A stretch of 64,000 nucleotides of DNA from Phymatolithon calcareum. Lineage: Eukaryota; Rhodophyta; Florideophyceae; Hapalidiales. Both the position numbers and the translations under genes were made by a program. This document shows, one piece after another, positions 23,408 to 34,975 of the stretch. The notes beneath the pieces were generated by a model that worked only from the letters and a program-made list of their open reading frames with translations, searched no databases and was not told the DNA's origin. Positions within the stretch are counted from its first letter, which is position 1; the number at the start of each line of letters is the position of its first letter. Where the stretch lies: positions 1 to 64,000 of the forward strand of contig OZ345378.1 in assembly GCA_977006965.1 (NCBI GenBank). Direction: 5' to 3'.

Positions 23408-24156
23408 ATTTCCAGCTCTCGCCGCTGGTGAAGAACGTGAGCAAGGGGGCCTCAGATCCGCAAAAACTGGACCGTGGAGAAAATCGTCCCAGTAATCACC
23501 GTCGGATTGCAGCTCATCGTAGAATGGTGGCAGTGCGTTCAGTGGCCAGGGTACTGCAGAGCGTGATGGGGACTGAGCACGAAATGGACCATTCTCGCAA
23601 GACTGAAAAAACTTCGCAGCTTGATGCTGTAGCATTACCACGGTAATGCCGCATATATCGCTTGTAAAAGTTGCTTTGGCGGCGCAGTCGACAGGCGTAG
23701 AAGCCGGCTATCGCGCTTCATGAACAGCAGCGCTCTGCTCCATAAACGGTTTAACCACACAATGTGGCAGAACAGCACCTTCGCTTTCATTGTGTCGCAT
23801 CGCAAACATTTCCATTGCATACTTCACTGACGCAGCCTTGTGAGACATAAAAATCTCCGAATGCACATCTGCGGACTTGACGCAGTCCGACGCGCCAAGT
23901 CCAATCAAGCGCCGCCTTTCTTCCCTCTTCTTAAATGGCTCATGCGAGGGTGAGCTCCAGGAAACAGGGGAAAGGTAGTAATGCCGGCTTCTCAGAAATT
24001 CAGATAACACCGTTTCGCCTGCATTCGCAAGTTTGTACAGCATTCCCAATTCGATGACAGTGCATCATGTACGCTGATATCTGTGCGTGCACCGTCGAGG
24101 TCCACTCCAGCTCCGTTTATATCGGCATCCTCCACATGAAGCATGTCCCAGACTTC
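23408..24156. other. No recognised gene
   Basis: A minus-strand ORF of 113 codons (24049-23708) lies directly downstream of the amine oxidase pseudogene on the same strand and could be its extended 3' end. I see no motif to confirm this. Confidence 0.3.
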
Positions 24157-26078
24157 CTACAGCACATAATAAAAATGGCCAAACGAGTGTGTGTATTCTT
24201 GGCCGAGCTTACGCAGATTCGGTACCTTCAATCTGCCCAATTCTTTTGCAGGCCCGGAAATGATACATCCGTCAAGATCTACCGGGAGGGATCCTTTTGG
24301 TAATAGCCCGGCCGCGTAAATAACGTCGTTAGCAGCCAGAATACCACTCTCGTATGCACCATCAGTGCATTGCCAACCAATCACAGACGTATGTTCACCG
24401 GCGAAAAAAAATGGTAATGCAGTACCCATGTTTTCCGGGGTTCGATGAGCCTCCATCGTCGTCCAAGTCGCACCTTGCGCCATGTATGAATAAGATCCAA
24501 GAGCGAAGGGGTCTTTGTCACATCGAGTGACAATATAGGCGATACCTCTTGGCATCTATATCATAGGACTGTCAACGCTTTGGCCATCATGACACTCATC
24601 GTTCGCATTAGAAGAACGACCTGTTTCAGATTGTTGGACAGCAAACATAGAATGATTCCCATCCTTGCTTCTTCTGGTCAATTGGAGAGCTGAATGTGAT
24701 TTCACAGTTCCAGACCTGTAGAACATCCTGTAAAGAACACAGAGCACTTCTTCTTCCACTTCTCCGTTGTTCAGACCCTTATAGTGGGAAGCGAAGCCAG
24801 ATTCCGCAAAGTCGTGTACAAGAATACATCCAGCTTTACTGTACGCATGTAAATTAAAAAATTGAAATCGCTGGTCGACAGTATTCAACTGAGGTGTGCC
24901 TTGTGGCCAAAACACGTCTGTCTCTTAAACTCGTAGCACCACTTTGTTATGCACTCCCATGCCCATAGTTTGAAGTGCGTGCAATTTCGGTGGCGAAAGA
25001 GGAGGTGAAAATTCGACACTGCTTATATTGTCCATACCTTTCAAACTGCGAGTGGCAGAGCGACGATAGCATAATCGCAAACAAAATTTTCACCGTCGCT
25101 TGTCAAAATAGAAATCTTTCCTCTCGCACTGGAGTTCGTAATCGTCAAAGGGCTGGTACGTCTTTCCGCTACGGACTGGAGTGATTCTGCAGTGGCTTTG
25201 GAAATGGATAATTTTTTAACGATCTTCTAAAACGCTATGTCGATGTTTTTCACCAGTTTATCGACAAGAAATGGTGTAAAACCGTCATTTACGGCGAGAG
25301 CTGAGTCAATTCCGTGCCGACACGCGGGCTCAATGAGGGGAAAAACTTGAGACTAAAGAATATTGTATATTTTCCGTGCTTCCAATTGCGATGTGCCTTG
25401 TATTCAGAAGGTGTTTCTCTCGACGAGTTGGCAAGGCATCCCCAATTGAGAAATCAGGCCTCATTTGTGTCAGTGGAGCACAGTAGACAAAGTTTCGCGA
25501 TGCGATTTTCTCCAAGAGACCTGTTTCGGACGCAGTAAGTTTCTTGCCTCGCAAAGCCTCGGTACGTTCTAGGGCATGGTCGAAAACATCCAGCATGGTC
25601 TCCGGTCTGTCCAGACAGTTTTGAAGGACTTCAGAAATGAAACGGGAATAGGAAATCAATCAGTGCATCTCCGCAATTTTGATGTCGAAATATGTCCCCC
25701 TTCCTTATCGAAAAAAGCTGCTACAGAAGTGTTTTCGTACTCTCCGCGGCCAGAAACAATGGTCAAGCGAATCTTGTCGTCGATAGCACGGCGCAGAACG
25801 AGGAGGGATGCTTCACCGCTTCTGTGATTGATTTTAGTGCCGAAATCGACAGCAATATTTTCGCAGCCTTCTCCTTGTTGTGGATGCAACGAAGGTGATC
25901 CGTTATATGACACGTCAAAAAATTCGTTTACGCCATTGCCCATGTGCATCGTGAGGCATTGCCCACCGGCGCGCTGACGCGCCTCAAACACCCGTACATT
26001 TGCGCCGCGATGAGTCAATGCTTGCGTAGCTGCCACACCGGCGATACCGCCAACTAGCGAATTTATTTTCCTCTTCAA
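24157..26078 (-). pseudogene. FAD amine oxidase pseudogene (polyamine oxidase/LSD1 class)
   Basis: The minus strand encodes, in order, a degenerate dinucleotide-binding start GGIAGVAATQALTHRG with VFEARQRAGGQ (about 26040-25960), the middle segment SDGENFVCDYAIVALPLAV and then LKGMDN with SPPLSPPK and NKVVLRV (25110-24930), VFWPQGT with FFNLHAYSKAGCILV (24915-24800), and the C-terminal FAD-binding block FFAGEHTSVIGW with GAYESGILAA (about 24420-24330). These are the standard conserved blocks of flavin amine oxidases, which oxidise polyamines, monoamines or methyl-lysine. The gene is broken by a frameshift between LPLAV and LKGMD (about 25050), an in-frame TAA at 24925-24927, and further frame changes at about 24556 and 25656. 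The total length of about 640 codons fits the family. The substrate class cannot be told. Confidence 0.85.
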
Positions 26079-26583
26079 TTGTCCAAATTGGTTTCGTCAT
26101 AAGGATGTTTCATTGTTGCGTTACTGTCTCAAAAGGACAAGAAACATTTCAGAATAAAAAAGTTTAATACCTTTCGCGTGCTCCACGTGCTGTTCACGTA
26201 TGTCGTGGCAAACAAGTTAGTTGCGGTGATCTGCAATTCCCGCTGAATTCCCAGAACGGGGACTGGCCATGGCGTGATGCCTACTCCGGCCACTTCTCTT
26301 CGTGCGCTCCCACAGGAGAACTGCGCGGACCCAAATTTGATGATATTCCTTCAGACCGCCTTCCCCGTAATCGAGTGCACGGGTTCTGTCGTTCATATAC
26401 TGTTCCGAATCCTGTCACCGGCGCTGAAGCATGACGTGTCAGCCGTTGAGAACGAGTCATAGTTCTCCGAATTTACTCGACCGTTGTCAGAAACACGCGA
26501 CAATCTGCCAAACAGATCTACTTGAGATCCCTTGTTTCTTGTCTACTCGCGAGTGCTGATTCCAGACCTCGAAGTTGCGACAG
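26079..26583. other. No recognised gene
   Basis: This stretch lies between the oxidase start and an HTH fragment. It contains only a 62-codon ORF. It could hold the promoter of the former oxidase gene, but no TATA-like box stands out. Confidence 0.35.
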
Positions 26584-26850
26584 TTACACCGTGCACCGAA
26601 ATAGTGCACAACACTGCTTCCGTAAGACGATGTTGTGCCTGTCCATAAATGATTGGATCCATGGTAGCTTGATGTGCGTCAGAATTGTAGAATGAGAATA
26701 TTCATCAAGATGACTGACTGTAAACAAAGAGTCCGGCTGACTGAGTGTATGTAAAGCAACATCAAGGAACAAAGCTTTCTCATTCTCACACCGGCTGGAC
26801 GAAGCCGTTCGAAGTCCACCAACAAAATCTGTTGCACATATTTGACCCAT
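26584..26850 (-). mobile_element. CENP-B/pogo-type HTH fragment of a transposase
   Basis: The C-terminal part of this minus-strand ORF reads YSHSTILTHIKLPWIQSFM, directly followed by DRHNIVLRKQ. This has the form W-x2-F-x2-RH-x-hydrophobic-x-hydrophobic-R that closes CENP-B-type DNA-binding domains of pogo/Tigger-like transposases. The DDE catalytic part that should follow on the left (26580-26100) is not recognisable, so this is a fragment. A decayed cellular CENP-B-like gene is an alternative. Confidence 0.45.
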
Positions 26851-27452
26851 TCACACCGCTTTCTGCCACGGCCAGAGAGAGCTTTGACGTGCGAGCTACT
26901 CACGGCAGTGCCGGGAGTGCGCCGTGATACGATACTCATTGTACGGTTCGCTGGCGTGGACAGTTTGTCCAGAAAGTCCTGCCTCATCCGCCACCAGCGC
27001 AAGTTTCACAATCTACTGTAGCTGCCCCTCCAGCAAATCAACTTGCTGCTGCTTGGCCTGCAAGGCGATGCGCGATTCGTGCAGCTGCTTCAACACGAAG
27101 TGTTTCGCTTGTTTTACATTCGGATTGTCCCGTGTGAGTTTACTGAGCACGAGCTCCGTCTCTTCAGCCTGAGTTTGAGGTGTCCGACGGGAAGCGGATA
27201 TCACGGGCTCCGGTGACCGAGAAGAGCGAATGCAGCGGTGCGCTTTTTTCGGACTTGTGCACCGTATCGAAACGAAGACTGCAGGGTCTTACAGATGGCA
27301 GGCAGTGCGAAGAGTGATTTCGACGAGTTTTCCGGACCTGTCCAGCGTTTCGCACAGCCAGCTATGACATGCACGAAAATCTAACCAGTTTTCGTGCGTG
27401 ACAATCTCATCAGCTTCTAGCCCACACGACTGCAGCTCCCACGACCTGCACG
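26851..27452. other. Short coiled-coil ORF, otherwise nothing
   Basis: A 63-codon minus-strand ORF (27204-27013) has the heptad-like pattern KQLHESRIALQAKQQQVDLL. It could be the tail of a longer coiled-coil protein, perhaps a Gag or cytoskeletal fragment. Nothing else is recognised. Confidence 0.25.
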
Positions 27453-28089
27453 ATGACCCTTCTCAATGGCATGGCAGACAAGTTTAGATCAGAACTAGAC
27501 AGCGGGATCGTTGACAGAGAGTTGTTAGTACGAATTGAAAGCAAAACTAGTGATAATCTGCGCACAATTCAAAAAATTCGCACAGTTTCCGCTGGAGGCA
27601 ACGAGATTGCTGTTGCCGTCGCTCTCGTCCGTATGAACCGTAGCGGGCGAACGCGGGCCTTTCTCAATGATCTCGAGCTCCGACAAGGCTCCCGTGAAAC
27701 AGACTTCCCAACCGTCTCCTTCTGGGATGACGACCTCGTCGGAGCTTGATGACGCTGGGAATCCGGTCCCAGTGTTCTCTTCCTCCTCGCCAGCCGCTCC
27801 TGCACAACATTCTGCACTGCCGACATCGCCGGAGCCGAAGGACACCGTGACACCGGCCACCGTCATCTCTACCTCCGCCTCGCCAGCCGCTTTTGCACCG
27901 ACTCCTTTCCCTGTGGCGCCGGTATACAGGACTCCGGCGACAGAGTTCCTTGCCCACAACACTGATCTCAACTGCACAGTCAGCAACATAAGAAAACTAG
28001 CTATCGATTTAGACGACACTGCTGAGCTCTACCGCCTTGCGATGCAACCGGACCAATCGATGCCTAGACGCCCCCACTCCGGGCTCTAG
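27453..28089 (+). pseudogene. Unknown protein with a Ser/Pro/Ala-rich tail, split by a frameshift
   Basis: ORF 27453-27749 (98 codons) has an amphipathic helical look. It overlaps ORF 27667-28089 (140 codons), which carries a Ser/Pro/Thr-rich stretch with two similar blocks (SSSSPAAPA and STSASPAAFA) and then a helical end (SNIRKLAIDLDDTAELY). A single frameshift at about 27680-27740 would join them into one protein of about 210 residues. The function is unknown. The composition fits a flexible linker or a Gag-like protein. Confidence 0.3.
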
Positions 28090-29261
28090 GCTCCGGGGAT
28101 TCGGCGTCTGTCCCTGCTGCCTTCCGCTCTGCGGACTTCGCCCGTCCTATGACAGTGTCAAGGCACGAATCTGCATCGACGTCAGTCGATCCGCAGCGTA
28201 ATGCATTGGAGGGAAGTGGCTCTACTGTACGCGTCAGCGAACCCATTCCAAGCGTAGAAGACATGGCTCAGCTCTGACGTCCGGCTATGAGACTTGCTAG
28301 GCCACTCAAGCGCTTCAAGGAACAGTGATTTATATTAATGTTTTTCTCTCCGCCGCCCTCCATTTCCATTGAACTGACCTCTCGCGTCCTTCAGACCCTG
28401 GATTATAGTGAAGGCAGTCCACAAAATGAATCAATACATTACAGTAGTGGATGATATTTTTAACGGCTTTTGCAACGGAAACATTTGTTTTACGCTATCT
28501 TATCTTTAAGGGGAATACCTCTTCCTTGAAACGAGAACTCATCGCATTAAACAGACCCGGTCCCAATGCTATCTCTTTGAGCCAAAAGTCACGCTCTTCC
28601 TCGCCCATCGCTGCAAGGTGGATGATCTTGTCCGCATCCAAAATACAAACAAAGTTAATAATCTCTGACCAATTTCCGAGCTATTGATGAGCGAAACATG
28701 TGTTCTGAACGAAAGTGGTGAAGCCTCTAACGCACATCCTTCTGCTCCGACAGACTGAACGTTGAATATTAATGTGCCCAACATACATATAGCAAATCCA
28801 ACTCTGTCTCTGAAGAAGGACACGATTGCTTCTTGAACGATGGTGGATCTGCAAGGTAAACGTGTGGTACAAACTCATCAAAAGTTTTGATTGTCGCGTT
28901 TTCGCATCGTCGATGGTCAGCGTCAGGTGCGTTTTGGATTAGAACCGTCTTTTGGGATGCTGGAAGGTTACGGGATAGATTTCCAAATCGCTGTATTGAG
29001 AGAGGGATTCTAAGACTAACTTTGCTGTATTCATTTTCAAACGTCTTCACGCAGGATTTCTTCCACATACGAGGCGCTTAGGACCGCCAGAGTAAGGAGA
29101 ATGGCTGTATCGTACGAGTGATCTCTGCTCTGAAATTGCCGCCGATTGCAAACGAGAATGCGTGTCATTTTCTGTCTTTTCAATCTCGCCTTCCGCGCAC
29201 AATGACGTTAAAATAGCTGCGTGGTATCAATGGCTCTCCTGAAATGTCTTGAAGACTTTGA
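28090..29261. other. No recognised gene
   Basis: Overlapping ORFs of 60-99 codons lie on both strands (for example 29068-28769, -). No motif is seen. Confidence 0.4.
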
Positions 29262-29413
29262 TGTCTGTGCCATCTTGATGGGAGCGGTATGTTTCCTGCA
29301 AAGCTCTGCATTCTTTGCGCTGCTGAGTGCGTGAGAGTGTCGCGCCATCTTGACGGGAGGGGACTGCTTTATGCAAAAGCCATGCATTCTTATCACTGCC
29401 AAGCGCTCTGTGA
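29262..29413. repeat. Two tandem 76-bp repeats
   Basis: Units 29262-29337 and 29338-29413 share TGTC.G.GCCATCTTGA.GGGAG, TGCA.AGC, and TGCATTCTT. Because the period is not a multiple of three it does not encode a clean peptide repeat, although both minus-strand frames stay open through it. Confidence 0.65.
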
Positions 29414-29864
29414 CCCAGAAGGGCCAGCGCAACGTACCTGGGAGGTGGCAACGCAGAGCGCTCTCGTCGTGTTTGTGTAGGGTTCAAGGCACAAGCTGGC
29501 AGATCCGTTGACCAGAGTTTGAGGACTGCTGGTCAAGGAGGGTTTATATAGACTAGAAGTAGAACCATAGTGAAGAGTCTAAACAAAGGAGTGTGTCGAC
29601 ACTAATGTGAAGAGACACACGGGACAAATAGATGGCTAAAAACAATTGGTCTAATGTCAACATGGGGGAGGGAGATACGAATGGCAGGATATCATTGGCC
29701 GCAGTAGTACTCGGCAATGAGGACCGTTGAAGATCCAACGGCGGTTGCTCATTGCTCACAACGATGAGGAGTAAGACGAGGAACTATGGAAGGCGGAGAT
29801 TGGCTTAAAAATGATGGACTCGAGAGAGGCTCTTCAAAAGCGCTCCACGCTCTTAGTGAGCGGC
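29414..29864. other. No recognised gene
   Basis: Only short ORFs. Nothing is assignable. Confidence 0.4.
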
Positions 29865-30135
29865 GGCGCGGTCACGCGTGACAGTCTCGCGACTGCTTTT
29901 AGTCACGCGTCACGTGACATATCTGTCACGCTAGGGTAATTACAATACAATTATATGATAGTAATTGTAATTGGTCTTGGCTGCAGTCACAATGACATGA
30001 TGTATGATAGATTGTGACGTGACGTGTAACGTATGACTGAGGAACCGTAACGAGGAGGAATAGAGTATGATTGACTATGATTCTGGTGTTGATAAGGGGT
30101 GTTGATCACGTCACAAGAGTGACGTGAGTGAATGT
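29865..30135. promoter_or_regulatory. Cluster of GTCAC/GTGAC palindromes (CACGTG and TGACGT type)
   Basis: Within 270 bp there are a perfect 12-bp palindrome GTCACGCGTGAC (29871-29882), a perfect 10-bp palindrome GTCACGTGAC (29909-29918), tandem GTGACGTGACGTG (about 30014-30026), and inverted arms TCACGTCAC (30106-30114) and GTGACGTGA (30119-30127), plus several single GTCAC cores. CACGTG is the classic bHLH/bZIP E/G-box, and TGACGT is the bZIP half site. The cluster sits 140-400 bp upstream of the + strand ORF starting at 30273, with an AT-rich TTTTTATTTAAAAG in between (about 30187). It may be an upstream regulatory region. A decayed simple repeat is the alternative. Confidence 0.4.
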
Positions 30136-30272
30136 TCGTCACAGTTTGGGTGATTCAGTTGTTTGGGTTGTAGAAAAAGTGTACTTTTTTATTTAAAAGT
30201 TGTCAGCGTATATGCACCCACTGTTGTTTTTCGTTTCAGGTAACTGTATTGTACAGGACTATAAAGCTATGA

Positions 30273-31052
30273 ATGGAGACAGGGCAATACAGTACTGCTT
30301 GGCCAATGAATATAGCACTTTTCAAATTAGGTTTTCAGCCTTTTTTCAGGAAATGCTATGATAGCCCGTCGGAACCGAACGCGTTCCGAAGTAACGTGTG
30401 CAATTTTCTTTTCATCCATGTAGATACAGTAGCTTCTGTTGATGTTCATGAACCAAAAATCTACTATAGGCTTGTGCGATTACGAGCAAGCAGTCTCCGC
30501 ACATATTCTCCTGTGGATTCACTTTCCAAATGTGTACTGTACCAGCCAGCCTGGGATGGAATTACCTTCGGCACGGTATTTGGTATCTCGGGAACATTGT
30601 CCGGCCTTCTGCGCCAGCTTTGTTTTACTCCACTCATTTAGCTCCGATTAGAATACTCAACCGCCGCCTACAGGCTGCTGATATCGTGGCCAAGGGCTTT
30701 TCCCATGCCTGAGATGAAAAACAAATTGCTGTCTTATACGCATTCGGAATCTCAAGAATCCGGTCCGGAAACTTCTCCAAAGGCCGTGTCGCACATATCT
30801 GACACTGCTCCAGGCGGTCGTGCCGTGCGAAAAGCGAGTCTTCATGGTACTGATATTTGGTCAGATGATGTTTCACTAGAAAAATCGAACAAGGGAAGCA
30901 CTATTTTTCGGCCCGCTTTGCCAAAGCTGCGTTTGCATGAGTACGGGACAATAATGAGTCAAGAATTCTGGGTGAATGACTTGAGCTCTGATACGGATGA
31001 CGATACATCTTTGTCCATATTGACCTCAGATCCTGCCTCTGCTGATCTATAA
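30273..31052 (+). pseudogene. Unknown gene downstream of the palindrome cluster, frameshifted
   Basis: ORF 30273-30641 (122 codons) contains a hydrophobic Gly-rich stretch, GITFGTVFGISGTLSGLLR, that could be a membrane helix. ORF 30705-31052 (115 codons) follows in another frame. It is hydrophilic and Ser/Asp-rich, with acidic SSDTDDDTSLS near its end. The frame 30530-30712 bridges them with IWYLGNIVRP and RRLQAADIVAKG. A membrane protein with a cytoplasmic acidic tail is conceivable, with at least two frame changes or introns between the pieces. No family is recognised. Confidence 0.3.
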
Positions 31053-31900
31053 GGGTTCCATCTTTCACCTTCATCTGCGCGGGATTATCTGAAGCTCCCC
31101 TAAACCATCTCCTTATACTACGAGCTGGTTGACTTCGCTTTGGTACACCGCCCCATGGCCTACGTCGAACACCACCTCATTCCAAACCAGAAAAAAGCTT
31201 ACAGCAAGTGTGCCTGCCGCAGGATGCTACCCGCAAGGCGCCCTCGTTCAGCGAGCACTTTTCCTCCGTCCACGAGCCGGATGATTTTTGACGTGATTCC
31301 TGGACTGTCTGCCACGGTAATAGCACCACCAAGAGTATCATGTACGCAAAGGAAGCCAGTCCAGCAAATGGCACCGCAGCTTGTGACAGATGCTGTTGAA
31401 GCTTCGACGGCTGAGTTTTGTGAAGAAATGTCACTCTAGATGTTTTGTTGCAGCATCGTTCGGCGGTGCATGCCGCCGATGCAGAATGCCCAATTTGCCT
31501 GGGACCGAATGCGAGCTCTGTGCCGACTGGGACCACCGAAGATGAGGAGACGTTATCAAGCAGAAAGGTTTGCATTAAGTTGAGACTTTGGGAACTCTCA
31601 AAATAAAATCATCAAATATCCCCCCCCCCCATTTGCCTTGATACACTTAGGAGACCCTCGGCAGTCGTCCTCAGATGCGTTCATTTGTTTTACAACGAAT
31701 GCATCCTTTCAGGCTATCAAAATGAAGCCTATATGTCCTCTGCGTTCTTCGAGCGTACATCGCGTTTAGTTGAAAAAGATAATTAATGGACTACCTGATT
31801 GAGATCAGAAAGTAGTCTCGGACATTGAAAACTTGGAGGATGAGATTATGGATCTCGCTGGGGACCAGGGCGGCTGCGTAAAGAATCATGTGGCGTTTGA
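31053..31900. other. No recognised gene, 11-C homopolymer
   Basis: ORFs are at most 132 codons (31575-31177, -), without motifs. A run of 11 C at 31620-31630 is the only simple-sequence feature. Confidence 0.4.
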
Positions 31901-32422
31901 TTGCAGAGGGAATGTGCAGGCGGCTTGGATAGCGCTATGATGGAGTTCCTTTCTGGAATGAAAAGGCTCTTGAGTGAAGGGGTAGCTGTAAGCAACCTGG
32001 AGATTACTCTTCAGAAGGTAATTGAGCACGAAAAATTGGAACAGGAAAAGAAGGCAATGAGGTTGGACTCTATGAAACGGGGTCTGCTTATTAAAGAGAG
32101 TGCATTTCGGCGTTGGGAAAAGGGAAAAGGGTGTTTTCGAAAGGTACTTGGAGATTGAATCCCTGAAGCCGGAACTGAAAGATTTTCAAGATGGGAAGTT
32201 GGTGTGAAGCAGACAATAATACATTCAAAAAATTCCGAGGATGAAGACGACTCAGAAGACGTGGTCGACGACGCGGAGGGCCAGGCAAGAACCAGACATC
32301 TACAAACTTCGTTGTCTCAACCCGAACCTTCAGCAGAACTTCCTCTAGATGATAGTCTTGGTATCTCATTGATCAGTAGATGCGACGCAGGGTCTCTAAG
32401 GGGAGAGAAAGATGAAGACTGA
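31901..32422 (+). pseudogene. Charged, coiled-coil-like ORF pair
   Basis: ORF 31901-32158 is Lys/Glu-rich with helical repeats (VIEHEKLEQEKKAMRL). ORF 32204-32422 continues with an acidic stretch, NSEDEDDSEDVVDDAEG. They are separated by a frame change at about 32150-32210 and may be one charged protein. No family is recognised. Confidence 0.3.
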
Positions 32423-33205
32423 AGAACTCGACCTAAACGTTTAGATAAGGCGGGAAACCCGTTTTTGCGCAATGGTATCATTGTACGAACCCGATGATAC
32501 CGCGATGTTCGCCTGCCTAGCTAAATTGGGCGTCTCTGGCATTTTTTCTCCATTTGTTTTCGTCCTGAGAAGTCTCCGCCGACCCCTCGTTTCCGCTATT
32601 GCTGGTGTTCCTGATATTTCGTCTGTTTCTGCTACTAGCGGAACTTGGCTTGACTTTCAGAGCTACGGCTGGATACATGTGCAATCTAATGTGCAATATC
32701 AGCCATTCATTTCCGAATCGCAAGCGGCTGGATGTGTTGCGTTTGCTGCTGTCTCTATTATTTGGCGCTATTGGTGACGAACGGGTCACTGGCGGAAATG
32801 TTGATACCACTTTGACTTACCGGCATGCTCATGTTCATGATTATTATTCCTCAGAATGCAATTGTAGAGTTTGCGAATACTGGTGCCGTACTTTGCACAG
32901 GTCTTTTCATTGTACCAGAGGGCGGTCAGAGAGCAAGAATGTTTTCTTCCAATATTTCGTAGTAACAGCCGTCTAGTGTTTTCAAACTCTGCTCCTAGAA
33001 AATCATCTGTCCTTCAGTCTTACACACACACAGAGCGGTTGACGTCATTGGATTGGAGCAGAGCCTTCTGTTTCACATTATATAAGGACAAAGTTTTAAA
33101 ATCAAGAGTGGTGTTCTCCAAAACATACAAACAATGTGTGCACAGCAAAAATAGAACGCATTTCAGCACCATAGAATCATTCCTCCAGGACTTCTTTGTG
33201 AAAAT
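32423..33205. other. No recognised gene
   Basis: Overlapping + strand ORFs (32472-32777, 32599-32976, 32871-33209) are in three frames without motifs. The phase changes could be an old coding relic. Confidence 0.35.
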
Positions 33206-33795
33206 TTAAATTTCAAACTCAGACTCACTGTCAACTTCGTCATCGCTACAGACACCTGCTGACACCATCTTTGCGCACGTAATAAAGCTCTCGTGTTTTC
33301 TGGCAATGTAGGTCTGCTCCAGTTGCTCCACAGAGGTATTCATTAATTTCCCAATGTATTTAATGAAATCATTCTGAGAAAGGTGGCTGAGAACCTGTCC
33401 ATGTCTGTGCTTTTGAACCATGACGGTAGCGAAGCTGACAGGTAAGCTCATTGCTGTCACTTCATCGAATTCCGGATCCTTGTGCTTGATCCACTGGCGA
33501 AGAGATCCTGCCACATTGTCAGACCGAAGAACCTCCCGTTTCGCGTGCTTAGAAGCAAGTGCAGGGGTCTGAAATCGCCCGGCTTGATTTCAAATGTTGC
33601 AGAGATAACCGGTAAAACGTTCTTCAGAATTTGACTTCGGCAAAAGCACATGTGGCAAGTCGACGCTTTTCGTCCTCTTCTCATTGTCAAGATCAAGCCC
33701 AGAAAGCCCAAAATGTGGAGCCTGATAACCCAGTGGACCTATTTTTCATTAAAAATTGAATGACGGCGCCTGATGAGCCAGCGAAAACTACATAG
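33206..33795 (-). pseudogene. Relic family A, copy 2 (unknown gene or element)
   Basis: Homologous to 3521-4030 (see that entry). This copy is longer on the 3' side. Minus-strand ORFs 33711-33457 and 33514-33206 overlap in different frames. The first has CHMCFCR and TFEIKPGDFRPLHLLLSTRN. The second is hydrophilic and ends in the acidic DDEVDSESEFEI, which resembles a genuine C-terminus before the stop. The product is unknown. The two copies diverge widely, so the duplication is old. Confidence 0.4.
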
Positions 33796-34775
33796 GACCA
33801 TACTGCAGAAACATGTTCGCAAATCCATTCCGAACTTGCAAGATAGGGTTCAACAGGCTGGATTAGTACGGAGGTTGGGGATCACTCGGGACTCACCAGT
33901 GTCCTTCGTTTTTCATTTTTCTACAACCTAAACAAGAGGAATACACGGCAACGATGCGCCGAGTCGCCTATCCACTTGCACAAGCATGGAACTTCACACC
34001 CCCAATCCAATTTCGAAGACTAAGGGGAAGAATTTGTCTTCGTTTTAGAACTTCTTTTCTTCTTTCTCTACTGCAGTAAAGGCTAACTAAAGTTTCAGCG
34101 TAGGGATGTTTTCTATCAGCTGCTCAATGTTAACGAATATGAGTACTTGGAGCGGTTCCTCATTTCACATATTTGTCTACCGTTTTTATTCCAATCTACC
34201 AATAGTCCAGTGTCTTGATTCAGTCTGTGAACTACAGCGTTGGAGTAGATGCTACTCTGTCGGAAGTCCGCTCAGTCGATCACGCGCTAAAAGAGATAGA
34301 AATCCTTATGCCTAAACAATCATTTCCAGAGCAAGAAGAAACCAGGTTGCAAACCACAGTCAACAACCGAATAGATCTCCTCCCAAGACACAAGAGAGAT
34401 ATGCAGGAAATGCGACTAGCGCTTTGATAAGACTCTCAGATGTTATGAAGTCAATGAGAACTTCAAGTGAACTCACATCTTTCCATACATCCGCAACGCA
34501 CAACTGCTACACAGCTTTATGAGCGTGAAACAAGCACCAGAAGCATCAGGCTTCTTATTGCCCTTATGAGCGCGTGAAGTCTACAGTCTAACGCTCTCTC
34601 CCGCGGTAGAGCGCGGCTCCAGTAAAACAGGGAACGAAACTAATCCTTTTCCTTCTTCCGCTGTTCCTTGCTTTCCGCGCCTCTCTCAGTCAACCCGGAG
34701 AGCATAAATTAGACCCTTAGACACGCAATGTTGCAGGAGTGTAATGAAGGACAATGCTTACGCAACGACCGCTTG
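33796..34775. other. No recognised gene
   Basis: Small ORFs 34106-34315 and 34215-34427 (+) are unassigned. The second has helical character (VDHALKEIEILMPKQ). Confidence 0.35.
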
Positions 34776-34975
34776 CGATTATTAGTCTAGCGTCGGTTAA
34801 TGCTCCCGCCCTTTTTACAGGGCGTGCAATTTGTTGCCCCTGCTCTATTTAAGCGGGAATCCTGATCGCATCTTAGACTGAGGCATCTCATAATCTCATC
34901 GGAGAGATATCATCCCTTTTCAAGATAAACAATACTTTATCTTTACACTCCCAGTGATTACACAAAGTGTCGTCG
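34776..34975 (+). repeat. Promoter-like dispersed repeat, copy 1
   Basis: About 75% identical to 42983-43140 in the same orientation. Shared blocks are ATTAGTCTAG, CAGGG.GTGCAATT, TATTTAAGC, GATCGCATC, GAGAGAT, CTTCAAGA.AAAC, and CTTTACACTCCCAGTGA. The central CTATTTAAG (34845-34853) looks like a TATA box, placed about 130 bp before the end of similarity. This fits an LTR fragment or the 5' promoter of a retroelement. No coding sequence follows. Confidence 0.55.

Noticed and set aside
9340-26078. Introns as the explanation for frame breaks in the helicase and oxidase genes
   Set aside because: The conserved blocks directly abut the stops and frame changes with no extra sequence between them (for example LPLAV next to LKGMD), leaving no room for introns.
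31620-31630. 11-C run as a functional signal
   Set aside because: It is an isolated homopolymer that may be a consensus length error.
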